Source: Ascidia mentula
Taxonomy: Eukaryota; Chordata; Ascidiacea; Phlebobranchia; Ascidiidae
NCBI GenBank assembly: GCA_947561715.1
Contig: OX387202.1
Coordinates: 2,108,001-2,172,000, forward strand
Direction: 5' to 3'
DNA: 64,000 bases
Below the pieces are notes generated by a model that saw only the letters and a program-made list of their open reading frames with translations, was not told the DNA's origin and ran no database searches. A program made the position numbers and the translations under genes. The stretch's first letter is position 1; each line of letters starts with the position of its first letter. Shown here one piece after another: positions 22,890 through 35,858 of this stretch.

Positions 22890-25450
22890 TAACAGTATTA
22901 TATTGTGTAGAATGTTGGTTCTACGACAGAGATACATTTCCATCCTTCAGTACTTATTCATTCAAACTGTTTCCGGTTTAAAAACATTAGTGGAAAGTTG
23001 TTGCAGCACCAAAATGAAATAGGAAGAACCGTTAAAAACGAGGTTTTAAGCTCCTGTGTTAATGTTTAATGCGTCTGCTATCAGCTTTTTTAACTTTGCC
23101 AGTTCATTTAGAAGTTTGTGGTGACTATTTTTGAAGTGACGTAGCTTTAAACTTTGTGAAGGCCATAGTATGATTTGGCTTGTGTTTGAACATCTTAACC
23201 TTCACGTTAAAATGTATTCTTTTGTTCAAATGTAATGGCATCCGGTTAAGTTTTCATCGTTCATTTCGGAGAAAAATGCATTGGAGATGGGCAACCTTTG
23301 CATCAGTTCCTCTTGTATTCAGTAAACAGTCAAAACGCTATTGTGACATCACAAGCTGTCAGTGTAGCAAGTTGTGGGGAAATAATGATGGTAGATTGAT
23401 TTCGTGTCATTAGCGCGGAAAGAGAAACGATCATTCGGTATATGTGAAACGTAGAAAAAACATTGCTGCAACTTTTTTGCTTCATATCATGTTTCAAATG
23501 TTGGTTGTAGGAATAGTTTTGTTAGATTTTCGCAGGGTCATGTGTGGTACAGACATAGAAATCATCATGTAGTAAAGTGATTGTCATTTTGTTTTAAGCA
23601 GCGTTTGTTTTCGCTAATTCAATGCAATAAATTATTGCTTCGGTTCATTAGGTCTAAGAACTCCACGAAGCCCCTGCGTTACTGTTTAATGTGTCTTCAA
23701 TCAGCTTTTTTACTTTGCTGGTTCATGTAGAAGTTGATAGTGATTAATTATGAACAAATTTTCTAGTGCCGTAGCGTTAAACTTTTGTGAAGGCCATAGT
23801 ATGATATTGCTTGTATTTGAACGTCCTCAACCTTTACGTTAAAATGTATTCTGTTGTTCAAATGTAATGGCATCCGGTTAAGTTTTCATTGTTCATTTCG
23901 GAGACAAATGCGTTGGAGATGGTCAACCTTTGCATCAGTTCCTCTTGTATTCAGTAAACAGTCAAAACTGTATTGTGACGTCACAAGCTGTCGGTGTAGC
24001 GAGTTGTGAGGAAATGATGATGGTTGATTGATTTCGTGTCATTAGCGCGGAAAGAGAAACGATCATTCGGTAAATATAAACCCATATCAACCGAATCGTT
24101 GTTATTTGTAAATAGCAAAGTCAGAAGAGTTGATAATATGCCTGGCAGCATCAGTAATAAATTGTGCAATGTGAAGCTAAACGATTGCAGTCTTGAAATT
24201 TAAACTCATGTGACTATTTTTTCAGTCGTCAATAATGAATGTTAACATTCCAATAGAAAACACGACCAGTCGAGCCCAAGTGTTTGGTATAGTGTGATAG
24301 CAGAACGGTTCTTTTGCCTCCCGGTATTCAGACAAAAAACGTGAAACGTAGAAAAAACATTGCTGCAACCTTTTTTGCTTTATATCATGTTTCAAACGTT
24401 GGTTGTAGAAAAAATTTTACGTGTTTATCGCAGAGTCATGCGTGGTACAGACATAGAAATCATCATGTAGTAAAGTGATTGTAAAATTTTGTTTGGAAAT
24501 TTTTTGATTAAACTTCCGTCTAAAGATGGTGGCAGATATGAGCAAGACAGGATCGCGCCTTCTTCTCTCATTATTATCCTGATCACTCACAAACTCAGTC
24601 TATTCATTTACTTTCCTAACTTAATAAGACGACTGAACAGAATAATGTGTTTCGAAAGGCATTTTATTTTAAATATTTCATGATAATTTAAGTAAACGCT
24701 CGGGTTAGCAACAAAATCAATAGAATGAAATCAGCCCTTTTAATACTAAACTATTATTGCAAGACTAGGTGTTGATGCTTGTTCGTAAAACTATTAAATT
24801 AGTCGCGAAGAACCAAGCTAGTTCCTGCAACAGACAATTCTAATTCATAGATTTTCTCAAACGAATTTCCAAATATCTAACAATGCGTTACTAACTGTAA
24901 CATAAACCTTGTATTAGGAAACACAAGAGTAACGAATGCTAGTTTTGCGATTGCCGTTTTATGCAGATTGTTTGTCATTTTGTTCTAATATGAACCTTTT
25001 TAACGTGACTTAACTTGCGTGAACGACATTGCAGGTAACTGTTTGTGTTTGAACGTCCGTAACCTTCACGTTGTAATGTATTCTGTTGTTCAAGTGTATT
25101 GGCATCCGGTTAAGTTTTTATTGTACATTTCGGATGCAAATGAATTGAAACAGTCAAAACGCTATTGAGATGTCACAAGCTGTCGGTGTAGCGAGTTGTG
25201 AGGAAATGATGATGGTAGATTGATTTCGTGTCATTAGCGCGGAAAGAGAAACGATCATTCGGTAAATATAAATCCATATCAACCGAATCGTTGTTATTTG
25301 TGAACAGCAAAGTCAGAAGAGTTAATAATATGTCTGGCAGCATCAGTAATAAATTGTGAAATGTGAAGCTAAACGATTGCAGTCTTGAAATTTAAACTCA
25401 TGTGACAATTTTTACAGCCGTCAAAATCAATGTTAACATTTTACACGACC
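22890..25450. repeat. Three direct copies of a dispersed repeat
   Basis: Segments at about 23155-23441, 23765-24073 and 25017-25263 share the same blocks: AATGGCATCCGGTTAAG, a serum-like CACAAGCTGT block and CATTAGCGCGGAAAGAGAAA. Longer shared flanks occur, for example 24060-24200 with 25255-25395. No termini or open frame are conserved. Diverged relatives lie at 11.4-15.4 kb. Family is unknown to me. Confidence 0.65.
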
Positions 25451-25499
25451 AGTCAAAAATGTGTTTTGTGTAAGATTTTCGTGCGGGTAGCGAATAGCT

Positions 25500-26012
25500 A
25501 GCTTCGGCACGTTACCCTCTTGTTACAGCTGAACTTTGTTCTCGCCCACCAGAAGGACCTGGATTTTGCCTGTGTTCCGGCAGAAGTGATGCTGCCTTCC
25601 TTGGAAGATTCGTGAGTATATTTGGACCGGTATTACCTACCGGCACGGAACTGTGCGCGGTTGGCTGTTGAACTGCATTCAAAACCGAACGATCTGGCAT
25701 CCTTTCATGCTGAGATCCAGTTATCGATCACGCTTCCCACATTTCAACCTCAACCTCCGCTGCTTGCACCTCATGTTCCACTTCCAATAACTCAAGTTCG
25801 TTTGCAATTCTTTGACCTTCAGCTTCTATCTTCTGCCTTTCAGCTAACTGTCGTTTCTTTAAAACGGCCATTTCCTTGCGAACCAAAGCCTCTGTGCGCT
25901 TGGTACTTGATCGGGTACTAGAGGTGTGCACAGTAGAAACTGTCACGCCAGTTTGTTTTGACGTGAAGCTGATTTTATCTACATTCTTCGAAGCAGAAGG
26001 ATTCTTCCGCAC
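25500..26012 (-). mobile_element. Gag-like fragment, probably BEL/Pao retrotransposon
   Basis: On the minus strand a charged coiled-coil-like stretch (KKRQLAERQKIEAEGQRIAN) follows a Ser/Thr-rich start and is followed by a Pro/Gly-rich segment. This composition is common at the N-terminus of BEL/Pao gag proteins. Only this piece is seen, so it is a broken, partial fossil. Family assignment is tentative. Confidence 0.35.
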
Positions 26013-26191
26013 GTGTATCGAATTCTTCTTTGCCTATAGCACAGTAGGTGGCATTTCTCTTTTTTCGGTGCTAATTGCTTGTCGTAAAGTATGACTTCAT
26101 TCACAAGGAATAACTTTTATATTGTTACTTGCATTAAAATGGTTGGCATTTGTAATACAAGAAAAGCGGTCCTTCTAAAATGTGCTCGTGC

Positions 26192-26758
26192 ATCTATGTG
26201 GAGCTATGTGCAATTATATGGAGCTATGTGCAACTATGTGCAACTATGTGGAGCTATGTGCAACTATGTGGAGCTATGTGCAACTATGTGTCGCTATGGG
26301 GAACTATGTGTCGCTATGTGAACCTATGTGTCGCCATGTGCAACTATGTGCAACTATGTGTCGCTATGTGCAACTATGTGTCGCTATGTGCAACTATGTG
26401 CAACTATGTGCACCTATGTGTCGCTATGTGCAACTATGTGTCGCTATGTGCAACTATGTGTCGCTATGTGCAACTATGTGCAACTATGTGTTGCTATGTG
26501 GAAGGCTCGCAAGGCTTGGACGCTGCTTTTGAATTCTTTGTACACAAAAACACGATTTCAAAGCCTTCCGTGCCGGTAGGCTATGTGCAACTATGTGGAG
26601 CTATGTGCAACTATGTGTCGCTATGTGCAACTATGTGTCGCTATGTGCAACTATGTGTCGCTATGTGCAACTATGTGCAACTATGTGTTGCTATGTGGAA
26701 GGCTCGCAAGGCTTGGACGCTGCTTTTGAATTCTTTGTACACAAAAACACGATTTCAA
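26192..26758 (+). repeat. 10-bp minisatellite (CTATGTGnnn) with duplicated flank
   Basis: Tandem units of CTATGTG plus CAA, GAG or TCG run from about 26192 to 26500 and again from 26580 to 26697. Each block ends in the same non-repetitive segment of about 70 bp (26490-26560 and 26690-26758, starting GTTGCTATGTGGAAGGCTCG), so block plus flank was duplicated. Because the unit is 10 bp and lacks in-frame stops, all three forward frames stay open and give MCNYVQLCVA-type repeats. I regard these as by-products and not genes. Confidence 0.9.
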
Positions 26759-26759
26759 A

Positions 26760-28030
26760 AGTGTTTGGCGACCCGTGTTTCATGCAATGTAAACCTGGTG
26801 TATCTGTTGTTACTTCAACGTATCTTTGCCTAGTTTCGTTGATAAACAGTGGTCTTGATTTTGGCATTGTCTTGTATTGTTCTCCTTAGTATTGTTATTG
26901 TGTTATCGCTTCAACAGTGTGTATTCTTCGGTTACATCACGAACAAAAATTAGCAGGGTACTTGGCTGCTTTCCAGACAATTTGTCTCGATGATGCTACC
27001 ACAGTGAGTTTCATTAAAGGTCGGCTGACCTGGTATGGCTAGTTGCCACTGACTTGTCTGTTCACCTGTGCTCTCGGATGAGATACAGTAAATTCAAGGG
27101 TCTGTAGCGTACCACTTGTTTTCCAGGTCGGCGGCTTGAGCGGAATCTAAGACTGCTTCCGTGTTCTAGCTGTTGATACTGAACTCCGTGGCAGACTTAT
27201 TTATTACCTGAAAGACACGTTTGCAATGCCAGGCGGCGTGAAGTTTAAATTTGTTCCAAGCACGTTAGTGACTGAGCGATTAACTTCTACCGAGTGCCAG
27301 TTGTTAGTTAAGTGACCAAGACTGGTTGGGTGGCAAATTAAATAACAGAGAATGATAACGAACTAATGACAACGAATTGAGACCGAGAAATGTGTGAACG
27401 GGTATTTAACAAGTCACAATAAAAAAAGATCTGTCGTCTAGTCGGATGCCAGAAGGCTGTGCGAGTTCTGCCGGAAAGCCTAACACCGTCTGCAGCCTTC
27501 GGTCCGTCTGTGTTCCAAATGCGTGAAGAATTAAGTAGGGAAACATGCGTGTTGCTGCACATGTCCCTTCCTTGTGAAGATTGATAGTTTCTATCCGAAA
27601 TCCAATATCGTCTTGTCGTTAGGTTGTTGTGCTGTGAGTTGCGTTGAATCGATTGAATGTTTTGCTCATCGTCTGTGTCTCGGTCGTGGTCGCAAGCTGT
27701 CACGTTTTTTTTCTGTGTACAAAAGAACACCGGCAGTAAAATGCTCAAACAATTTAAAATATCTACGAAGCGTTTATGGAAATTGCGTGTTGCATGACAA
27801 ATTAAAAATGTTATTAAAAACTAAAGTGAACCACAAATTCTATCGCATTGAAGCGTGCGCAACAAATGCTTACATTCCAGCACATTTGAAGACTAATGCC
27901 TCTGCTTGTAAAAAAATACGCTCGTAAAAATGAAACGGTTTGCAGCATCGCGATCCTTGGTTCTTAAAGCGAACCTAAGCAAGCGACTTAAAAATGGAAT
28001 TTTATTGCTTTCCTTTGTCTTTTTATGGCT
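26760..28030. other. Intergenic, no recognisable gene
   Basis: Several open frames of 100-136 codons exist on both strands around 27.3-27.9 kb. None shows a recognisable domain, and base use resembles the surrounding retroelement-rich DNA. It may be unidentified retroelement debris. Confidence 0.35.
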
Positions 28031-28035
28031 TTCTT

Positions 28036-28343
28036 TTGTCATTTCAAAAAGGAACAAAATGCAGAATATGTTCAGAATTTGGCCATAAGGCAAATGTGTG
28101 TCAAAACAACTCCTACAAATCAATAGACCGAACACCAGAGAAGGATTCTCAAGGTTCAGGTCTAGTTCTCCACTTTAACAAATCAGCTGCACCCATGCAA
28201 CCAAATGTTGCGAAGCTTGTGGACGATTTATTCGAACAACGCAGTCGGATGGCGGTGGGAAGCGGAGTCTCCGGCGAGATCCGGCATGTAAACTACCCTG
28301 AAGAAGTCTCGCCGGGTGGCAGACGAAACGTTGGTTTCCAATA
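28036..28343 (+). mobile_element. Zinc-knuckle fragment, probable gag-type relic
   Basis: The frame contains CRICSEFGHKANVC, a CX2CX4HX4C knuckle typical of retroelement nucleocapsid proteins. It is followed by a polar stretch without further domains. The copy is partial and isolated, and its family cannot be fixed. Confidence 0.35.
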
Positions 28344-28389
28344 AACACTTTAGAAACTAAGTGCCAGAAGAGCAATTCCGATTAATTCA

Positions 28390-28770
28390 AAGAAGTTGTT
28401 GAGGTAAAACATAATTTGTTGGATCCCACTTATTTTCCAGATGTACAAGCAATTATGGTTGTGGGTATTCGACCAAGTCACCGCTGGTGACGTATGTGTG
28501 TTCAACGAGCGTTGGTATAGAGTTGAGCGATCGTAGGTCTTCAGATGTCGCCTCCAGCGATTAGCAACGTTATCATGTGCAGATAACATTGTGTTCAGTG
28601 CACCCCGGTTATGACGTAGGTGTGATTGATGTCGTTGCGTTGGTGTCTGCATGGTAGCGTGATGTCGTTACCATTGTGCGCTGGACGATGCAACGAATCG
28701 TAGAAAACGCCTCTTGGCGATGACGCTCGTTGTGTACGCGTTTCATGAATTTCCCTTTCCGTGAAACCGA
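28390..28770. repeat. Dispersed repeat, pair with 31310-31530
   Basis: It shares GTTGATGAGGTAAAAC-like, GACGATG...AATCGTAGAAAACG and GTTGTGTACGC...TTTCATGAATT blocks, in the same order, with 31310-31530. Family unknown. Confidence 0.55.
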
Positions 28771-28919
28771 ATGGCGAAGCTAGATTTACCGAGATTTATT
28801 TCACACATTCCGCGTCGGACCGTTTTTCGTCAGTCGCGATTGGGAGGTTAGCCTAAGCGAGATAATATTTATTTAAGGATCGCGAAATATCATCGGGAAT
28901 TCGAGGGCTGATTTGACAT

Positions 28920-29300
28920 CATGCAAGGTGGCAGCACGCTGCGCTACACGCTCAATGCGGCCATTACAAAATGGGGCGAATTTTACCTCTGGCCAGCGAG
29001 TGAAACAGTCCACCACCGTTTGGAAATACATCTTGCCTTGACATTGTGTTACTGAACCTACTATGCCAATGTTGGCGTGACAAATCTGTATGAAACAAAC
29101 TTGAAGGCAGTGAGCTGAACTTCCAAAGCCTCAAAATCAAGGATGGCATTTGCAAAGAACCCTTGCCTTTTACTCAATTGCATAAGCGAGATAATTGCTT
29201 TCCCGTTAATGTGCTACACATTATCGGTGAACTTCAAAATCGTCTGAACAGTATTCATGTTTTCCAGCTCTACGACAGTAGATAATACCTGTAGCAAATC
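28920..29300 (-). mobile_element. Old Ty3/gypsy integrase-region remnant
   Basis: On the minus strand VVDCFTRWPEVKFAP marks the integrase core. The stretch at 29188-29295 matches 6290-6395 in inverse orientation, so both remnants come from one family. It is short, broken and old. Confidence 0.6.
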
Positions 29301-30045
29301 CCACTAATTCTTTCAAATTTTCTTGTTTTTTTGTTCAATAAGAGGCCATGACCTTCATTGTCATTGCGTATAGGTAAGCATGTAAACTAATGAGTTTCTT
29401 TGAATGCAATGACACATTAAATCAGTCTGCGAAAACCGTTGTTTTTTTCTCTATATTTTGCGTACAGACAGTCGAGATAAATAGCCAAACCGTCACAAAA
29501 GCTGTTGTAAATGTAAAAGAACTTAAAGCGATTTCAAAATACAAGATTTTGACTTATTACAACAATTCGGCTCTTCAGCTGTTTTTTACTTGCCTGTTAG
29601 ATAATGGTTTAATGTAGCATCGCTTGAACATTTGTACTACAGTTAAACACGTCGTTAACCACTTTATCTAAGCAACCTCTGTGCCCAACTACTGAAAGAA
29701 TAATTGAATCTGTTTGAAAACAAAATACAGAACTAAGTGTAGACCAGAAAAATTAGCTTTTTGTTGGTAGCATTAATGCATGTTATCTATGTTATAGATA
29801 TTTTGGTGTTAGCATTACTTCGCGGTTTTGGGTCGTCTAAGGACTGTCTTCGGATACATTTTGTTGATATCGAGAGTAATTGAATTGTTTCATTATGAAC
29901 TGGCTCTGAACCCAGTGTTAAAGCAACTTTTCTGTCGCATTTGCTTCAGGAGGTTGTTCCCCATAACAAATTTGCTAGCATTTAATTTCGCATTTCGCAC
30001 ATGACGAAAACCAAACATAGTATTAGGCAAGCAAAATGCCCGCTC
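29300..30045. other. Intergenic, nothing recognised
   Basis: One 75-codon open frame at 29390-29617 has no domain signal and no splice context that would support it. Confidence 0.35.
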
Positions 30046-30049
30046 AAAT

Positions 30050-30405
30050 CAACAGAGTACACCCACTCTCCGTAACTTCATGATGGCTAAACACGACGGC
30101 GATCACAGCTATCGTATCACGATCATTAGTTTTGCAGGCTTGGGAGCCCAGGCAATGCAGCCTACCTGGATCAGCTACTCTTTGCTGACAAGTTGGAGCG
30201 AGATCTGAAAAATCAAGCTCCCGGTGAAGCTTGAACACACGACCCTGAGCTAACCAGGCTCAACGCTGTACCAACTGAGCTACAGGAGCTCAGTGGTTTC
30301 ACTGGGTATATTGCATGTGGCCAAGGTACACTGGTGCGCAAGCGCACAACTTGCCAGGCAACCTTCACATATACGTAGGGAATATCTACCACCGTATCAG
30401 ACAAC
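30050..30405 (-). mobile_element. tRNA-derived SINE
   Basis: The reverse complement of about 30220-30290 gives a tRNA-like head: GTAGCTCAGTTGGTACAGCG (A box region) and GGTCGTGTGTTCAAGC (B box region). The flanking bodies match the SINE at 14575-15222. It is not a tRNA gene, because the downstream arm does not close an acceptor stem and SINE sequence continues on both sides. Confidence 0.75.
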
Positions 30406-31309
30406 GCAGTGATATTACATACAATGGAATTTCATGTAAACAAGAATTTAGTTCTAAATTTGGTGATAAACTCAGATAGTAAAACGATACAGAAAACTTT
30501 CCATCTTATATTGGGTCTTGTTACTAGTAACCAAAATAATCTTTGTAGAAACTAATGATCAGTGAACTGCAGAGAGTGCACACTCTTTCGCCCAATAAGG
30601 ACTTATTAGTGCAACTTGTGAATTGCTGGCTAATCTATGAAAAACCAAGCATCCAATGTTTTTGCCTATCGACGTGGCTGAAAAAAAATATTATAATCCA
30701 TCCTATGATTGGCCATGCTCATTTCATGGCAGGTATCGTTAGGTAAACAATGTAGTAGAGTTGCTTCTCTGTTTGGAAGATTTTGTATCGAACCCAACGC
30801 ACCACGCCACCACATCATCATAAATCAAGATTCGTAGCAATAACTTTCCCATTTACCAACACCTAAAACAGGACGAGGTAGATTGTGTTTGCCAGACTCC
30901 AACATTTCGCCTTGTTAAAGTTGTTTCGTACCAGGACAAAAGCCTCCTAGCTAATACTTTACTATGCCCAACTTTCAGGCACTTTATTTAAACACGCTGT
31001 GTATGATGCAGTGCATAATCAACTGAACTTATCACACTGGAAAATGTAGGAGCTACAGGAAAGGGTCAGAAAGAAAAAGCATATCTGGTTTATGAATATA
31101 AGTGTCACTAAGAGTTTTCAGACTTGTACAATAAACAGCAAAGTACAAAACGAAACGTGACGTGTGTTATTGTGCGAAATTCGGCAAAAACCATTAGAAG
31201 CAGGAAAATACATTGAAAAAAGCTATATAATAATTCTCCTCGTTTGCAAAAGCTTTCTGTAATAATTGTTTGTAGCCGCGATTCATCCGTAGATCTTCTG
31301 TAATAATCT

Positions 31310-31530
31310 TAACAGAAGTTGATGAGGTAAAACTTTGTCTGTTGGATTGCACTTGTAGCATGTATTCGCCATTTCTAGAGCCATCATGTATGTGTGTATA
31401 GTGTGGACGATGTATGGAATCGTAGAAAACGTCTCGTGACGACGACGCTGGTTGTGTACGCATTTCATGAATTCTTTTGCCGTATATCGACTGAGAAACA
31501 TATTTTTGTTCGAACGTTGCGCCGAAACAA
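31310..31530. repeat. Dispersed repeat, pair with 28390-28770
   Basis: This is the shorter, diverged partner of 28390-28770. Confidence 0.5.
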
Positions 31531-32459
31531 ATAAATGTAGATGACATCTTGGCTTTACACGAAGTGCTTATTAACGGTTGTTTTAGACATTCGTACTTAT
31601 CATGCTCTGGTGGGTTTTCCAATCAATCCAATAGTGCCTGCTTGATCTAGGGAAGAAACCACATCGTTAGCAGTCATCAGCAGATATTCTTCTTAGCGCA
31701 AACTGGGATTCGACTTGCTGAAACCATATTATAGGCTGTTGTTTCCCAAACGTTGGCAGTTTCATAGTAATTGCGTGCGTGGCAGGAGTTTCCTTGTCTC
31801 AGTCTTCAAAACGTCAAGGGTCGTCAGTGCTTGACCTACGTATATTTTTATTGACTTTTTGTCGCTTACCGATCTCGTTACGACGAAGAAAATGGTGGTT
31901 TTCGTAGTGTAGTTTTTGAACAGTTATGTTTTGGCAAAACATTAGTTATTTTTACATTATATTTTTTGCTTCGCTGCAGTGTTTTTTTTTTAAGTGTGAT
32001 GCAATCTTGTTGGGGTATTTCAAAACTTCTCTTTGCTTTAACAAATATTTTTCAAAATTAGTATGTTAAAATAACAGTGGAGTAAATTTAGTCCATAACG
32101 ATCTGGTTATGTTTCGGAGGAGACAAGGAAAAAGGCAAGGGAAAGATAACTTTTCGATAAACTTAAGGGTGGCATCGGCCACAAGGTTTCTTGTACAAAC
32201 AAAAACACATTAAAGTTGCTTATCTGGGTATGCGTTTGTCTAAATTTGTAAATAAAATTGTTTGGCGACATTTCAGACCGCAAAATGCTGCATTAATTTT
32301 TTTTTGCATTTCCCAATTAATTACAATTGTCGAATCCATGCTTTATTCCTTGTCGTAACAATAATTCTTTAAATTACTCTTATAAACAACGAATACAAAC
32401 TCTGAAGACGCTTGTAGGGCGTTATTTAAAACGTCTACACAAAATATTAACACTGCCGT

Positions 32460-33310
32460 ATATCTGACACCTGATAAAAAGGCTACTATCTAAACCAAAG
32501 TTAATCTGTCAGTTTAATGCATAAATAAAAGTCGCACGAATATTACAACAAAACGTTACAAACCACGCGTACTAAAGTCTCTGTCTGTGAGTCTATAAAG
32601 AAATCATGGAATAGAGTTATAGACTGAAATATCGCCCTCTTCAAAGACTGAATTATATATCTCTATGACTCTGTATGACTCTATGTTTCTCTATATTTCT
32701 CTATGTTTTACCCTATGATGTGTGGCTTATATAGAAAACGCATACAGGGTCGTTTGGGTTCGGACTGATACGTGACTCATTTAAAAAGACAGCTGTGTTG
32801 CTGGAAGTGTCACGGAATATGATTAGCCGGATATTATGGGTTGAAAATGGGTTCGTGGCGTATTATTCGACGTTAATAAAAAATACAGATGCCACGGAAA
32901 CACAACATAACATACGAGAAATGTGACGTCAGATACATAACTCCCGGTCCTCGTAAATGTTTTCCGAACAAGTGTTTCATAGTTCCTCAACATGATTCTT
33001 GTCCTTTGATAGATTGGATTTTTGTTCTTGTTGCGAATTGTCCATATCTTTTGATGTGACTCCTGGTTGTACTCGTATTTTGATCGCAGCTGTGACTTCA
33101 GCACGAGTGTAGACGGTGGTGATCGTTGAAAATTGAAAGATTGCGTACGCCGTCGAAATATGCGTCAATCGAACACCGGAAATCGTCAGAGATCGTTGTG
33201 TTGTCAAAATCGTACATATTGAGATGTCCGTGCTGAACACTCGAACGTAATCATCAACGTATCTTCTCGTATCTGTCAAAAAAACTCGAACATCCTGCCG
33301 TTATATCTAG
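32460..33310 (-). mobile_element. 3' part of an LTR element (family X): LTR plus internal tail
   Basis: Read on the minus strand, an internal segment (33310 down to about 32950) is followed by a purine-rich run and then an LTR-like block that continues to about 32460. The LTR block matches 35110-35650, and the internal tail matches 49985-50410 and 58016-58470. No polymerase gene is seen in any copy. It is an incomplete fossil, possibly of a non-autonomous LTR family. Confidence 0.55.
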
Positions 33311-33596
33311 GCCTAATGTTAACACAAAACAAAACACATTAAAGTTATAATTCACAAACAAATTTATAATATAGTGCATCAAGATATTCTGTTGTCTACT
33401 TTGACGCGCAGGGGACATGAATGAGTGACATTGAATTGCCCGTTTTTGCGAGTCATATAAGGGACTTTATTGCTGCCATGTGAGGTCACTATAGCGCTAA
33501 TATCGTCACAGCGAAAAATTAATCAACACGATTATCATAACTTGTGAGTAACTATACTGTCCGTTAAGGTCGTGCATACCAATACAGATAGGTTCG

Positions 33597-33980
33597 ACAT
33601 GAGGCGTGTGTTCAAAAATTCCAATTAGTTAAACGAACAACCTTTTGTACTGAGCAGAGTTGGCAAAGTTTGACGGTCAGTGTGGGCTAAAAAGGATTTG
33701 CAAATGTGAAATGTAACTTGCTCCTTGGCCGTATGTACAAATCTCCCACTTTGCATTCTATAGACACGCAGTATTTAGAGAGTGATGAATGCCTTCTGCG
33801 GTCTGTAAAATAAGTCGCTTTTTAATTTTACCAGTGCATTTGAAACTTCGTAGGTTAATCACTGCGAATTATTTTTTACCTACGGATCCCAAGCCTGGCT
33901 TCAGTGCTCAGCAATCAAGTTTGTAACGTCTGATCACTTGCGAAAAATGTGGCGTGTTAATGTGCCTTGCGACTAGCAGT
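33597..33980. repeat. Dispersed repeat, pair with 61811-62175
   Basis: This is collinear with 61811-62175, starting GAGGCGTGTGTTC and containing CAGTGTGGGCTAAAA and a conserved CAATCAAGTTTGT near the end. It directly follows family X LTR material at 61.8 kb. Nature unknown. Confidence 0.55.
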
Positions 33981-33984
33981 TATA

Positions 33985-35100
33985 TGCTCTTCGAGTCTTT
34001 GCTCGGTGAATAAAAAAGGATTCAGTCTGTGTCGAGGGGACACGGTCGCGAGATGTCGCGCTTGCCCAAATGCTTTTGCATTATAACACCAATTTCGCGT
34101 CATTTTGTGCATTTCTTCTGCTATTTTCCTTCAGCAAGTTCAAAAATTACATAAATATTAACGTTTTGGAAACACGTAGCCATGTCGAATCTAGAATAAC
34201 TGTTATACAATTTCCTTCAACGATTCTGGCAGTTACTTACAAGGGACACAAGGTAAAGTCAGGCGGTTCGTTGCAAATCAATATATCGTTACAGCTACCT
34301 CACATGAAGGAAATGTTTTTGTTTACAAACGTAAATGGTGGTGAATTAGATTTGCATTAAGCTCATGTCAATTATTAAATGGGCCGAAAAATCATACATG
34401 AAAGCTGTTATTAGTAATCTCTTGCTTCGAATAGCCATAACAACCCCTAAACTAGCACGAGGGTTTCTCCTAATGAGGGACAAAATAAAATGAGTAAAAA
34501 ATGCATGCAGGCTGGGCGACCTCGTTTGCGCAATGTAAGAAATAACGTGTCAGGCCCCTTAGCTGACGTCATGCCTCCGTGAGGACTTTCTAAGCAGACA
34601 ATGTTATGACCATTTTTCCACAATCAACCCTAAGTTGCCAGCAGTGACGTATGTTAAAGAAAATAATCTAACGTTTCGGACATGATTTAATTAAATCTAA
34701 AAAACACTTCTCAAAGTGAATTCGCGTGTGACGTAAACTTATTGAGATGCAAGCGTTATTACAACATCATAATATCAACGAAAATGAGATTGACATAACC
34801 ACTACGGTCAGGCTTATGCTTATAACTATAAAAACGGTTTGACATTTGACAAAACATACTTAACAGCAGTTTGGCATTTTTTTACACAATCAGGCGCATA
34901 AAATCAAAGGGAAAAACAAACGTCATACCTTATTATTGTTCGAAATGTTTGTTTCGATCTTTGTCCTTGCTGGAGAACATCGAGAAATGTCTGAAAAACT
35001 TGTTTGACATGGTTAAAAATCAGAAGGTTTAAATGCCCGTTCAAATATCACGTTTGAGGGTGTCACCAAATTTATGTAGGGCTGAAGCGCACAAGTCCTG
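33985..35100. other. Intergenic, one unsupported small ORF
   Basis: A 96-codon open frame at 34070-34360 starts with a hydrophobic stretch resembling a signal peptide (FCAFLLLFSFSKF), but it has no recognisable domain, paralogue or splice support. I do not annotate it as a gene. Confidence 0.3.
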
Positions 35101-35109
35101 ACGAAGACG

Positions 35110-35650
35110 TCAAAACGTCTGCACAAAATACTATATCTGACTCCTGATAAAAAGGCTACTATCTAAACCAAAGTTAATCTGTCAGTTTAATGCATAAATA
35201 ACAGTCGCACGAATATTACAACAAAACGTTACAAACCACGCGTACTAAAGTCTCTGTCTGTGAGTCTATAAAGAAATCATGGAATAGAGTTATAGACTGA
35301 AAAATCGTCCTCTTCAAAGACTGAATTATATCTCTATGACTCTGTATGACTCTATGTGACTCTATATTTCTCTATGTTTTACCCAAAGATGTGTGGCTTA
35401 TATAGAAAACGCATACAGGGTCGTTTGGGTTCGGACTGATACGTGACTCATTTAAAAAGACAGCTGTGTTGATGGAAGGGTCACGCAATTTGAATAGCCG
35501 GATATTTAGCTGTCTTCCGTGCATACAATAAACAGCGCGTGCCCGTATGGGTTGAAATGGGTTCGTGGCGTATTATTCGACGTTAATAAAAAATACAGAT
35601 GTCACGTAAACACAACATAACATACGAGAAATGTGACGTCAGATACACAT
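35110..35650 (-). repeat. Solo LTR-like copy of family X
   Basis: It matches the LTR block of 32460-32950 over almost its whole length, including CGTTTGGGTTCGGACTGATA. It has no internal tail, so it looks like a solo LTR inserted just upstream of the gene B duplicon. It includes imperfect CTCTATG-type tandem units around 35320-35380. Confidence 0.55.
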
Positions 35651-35806
35651 CAACCCCCAACTAATTATTGACGAACATTGACACAAAACTACGATTGTGA
35701 AGTGAAAAATGCACGAAAGGGGCTTTACCAATATATATATATACACATATTTTGTCTTTCTTTTGCACTGATAAAATATTTTCATTTTAATGTATTTCCA
35801 ATGCAG

Positions 35807-35858
35807 ATTTTGTAAAGGTTAATCTGGCAATTGATTTGATTTTTATATTTAAACCAAC
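35807..35858 (+). promoter_or_regulatory. Acceptor-like site before the gene B start codon
   Basis: A pyrimidine-rich run ending ATGCAG at 35806 lies 52 bases before the ATG, and the same ...AG/ATTTTGTAAAGG junction precedes the gene A start (16607/16608). It may be the acceptor of a 5' UTR intron or, since tunicates trans-splice leaders, a spliced-leader acceptor. Which one cannot be told from sequence. Confidence 0.35.

Noticed and set aside
26091-26889. Cysteine-rich repeat protein genes
   Set aside because: The open frames are a by-product of a 10-bp repeat without stops; all three frames are open and none has splice or start context.
34070-34360. Small secreted protein
   Set aside because: There is a hydrophobic start but no supporting homology, splice signals or paralogue; a chance open frame is as likely.
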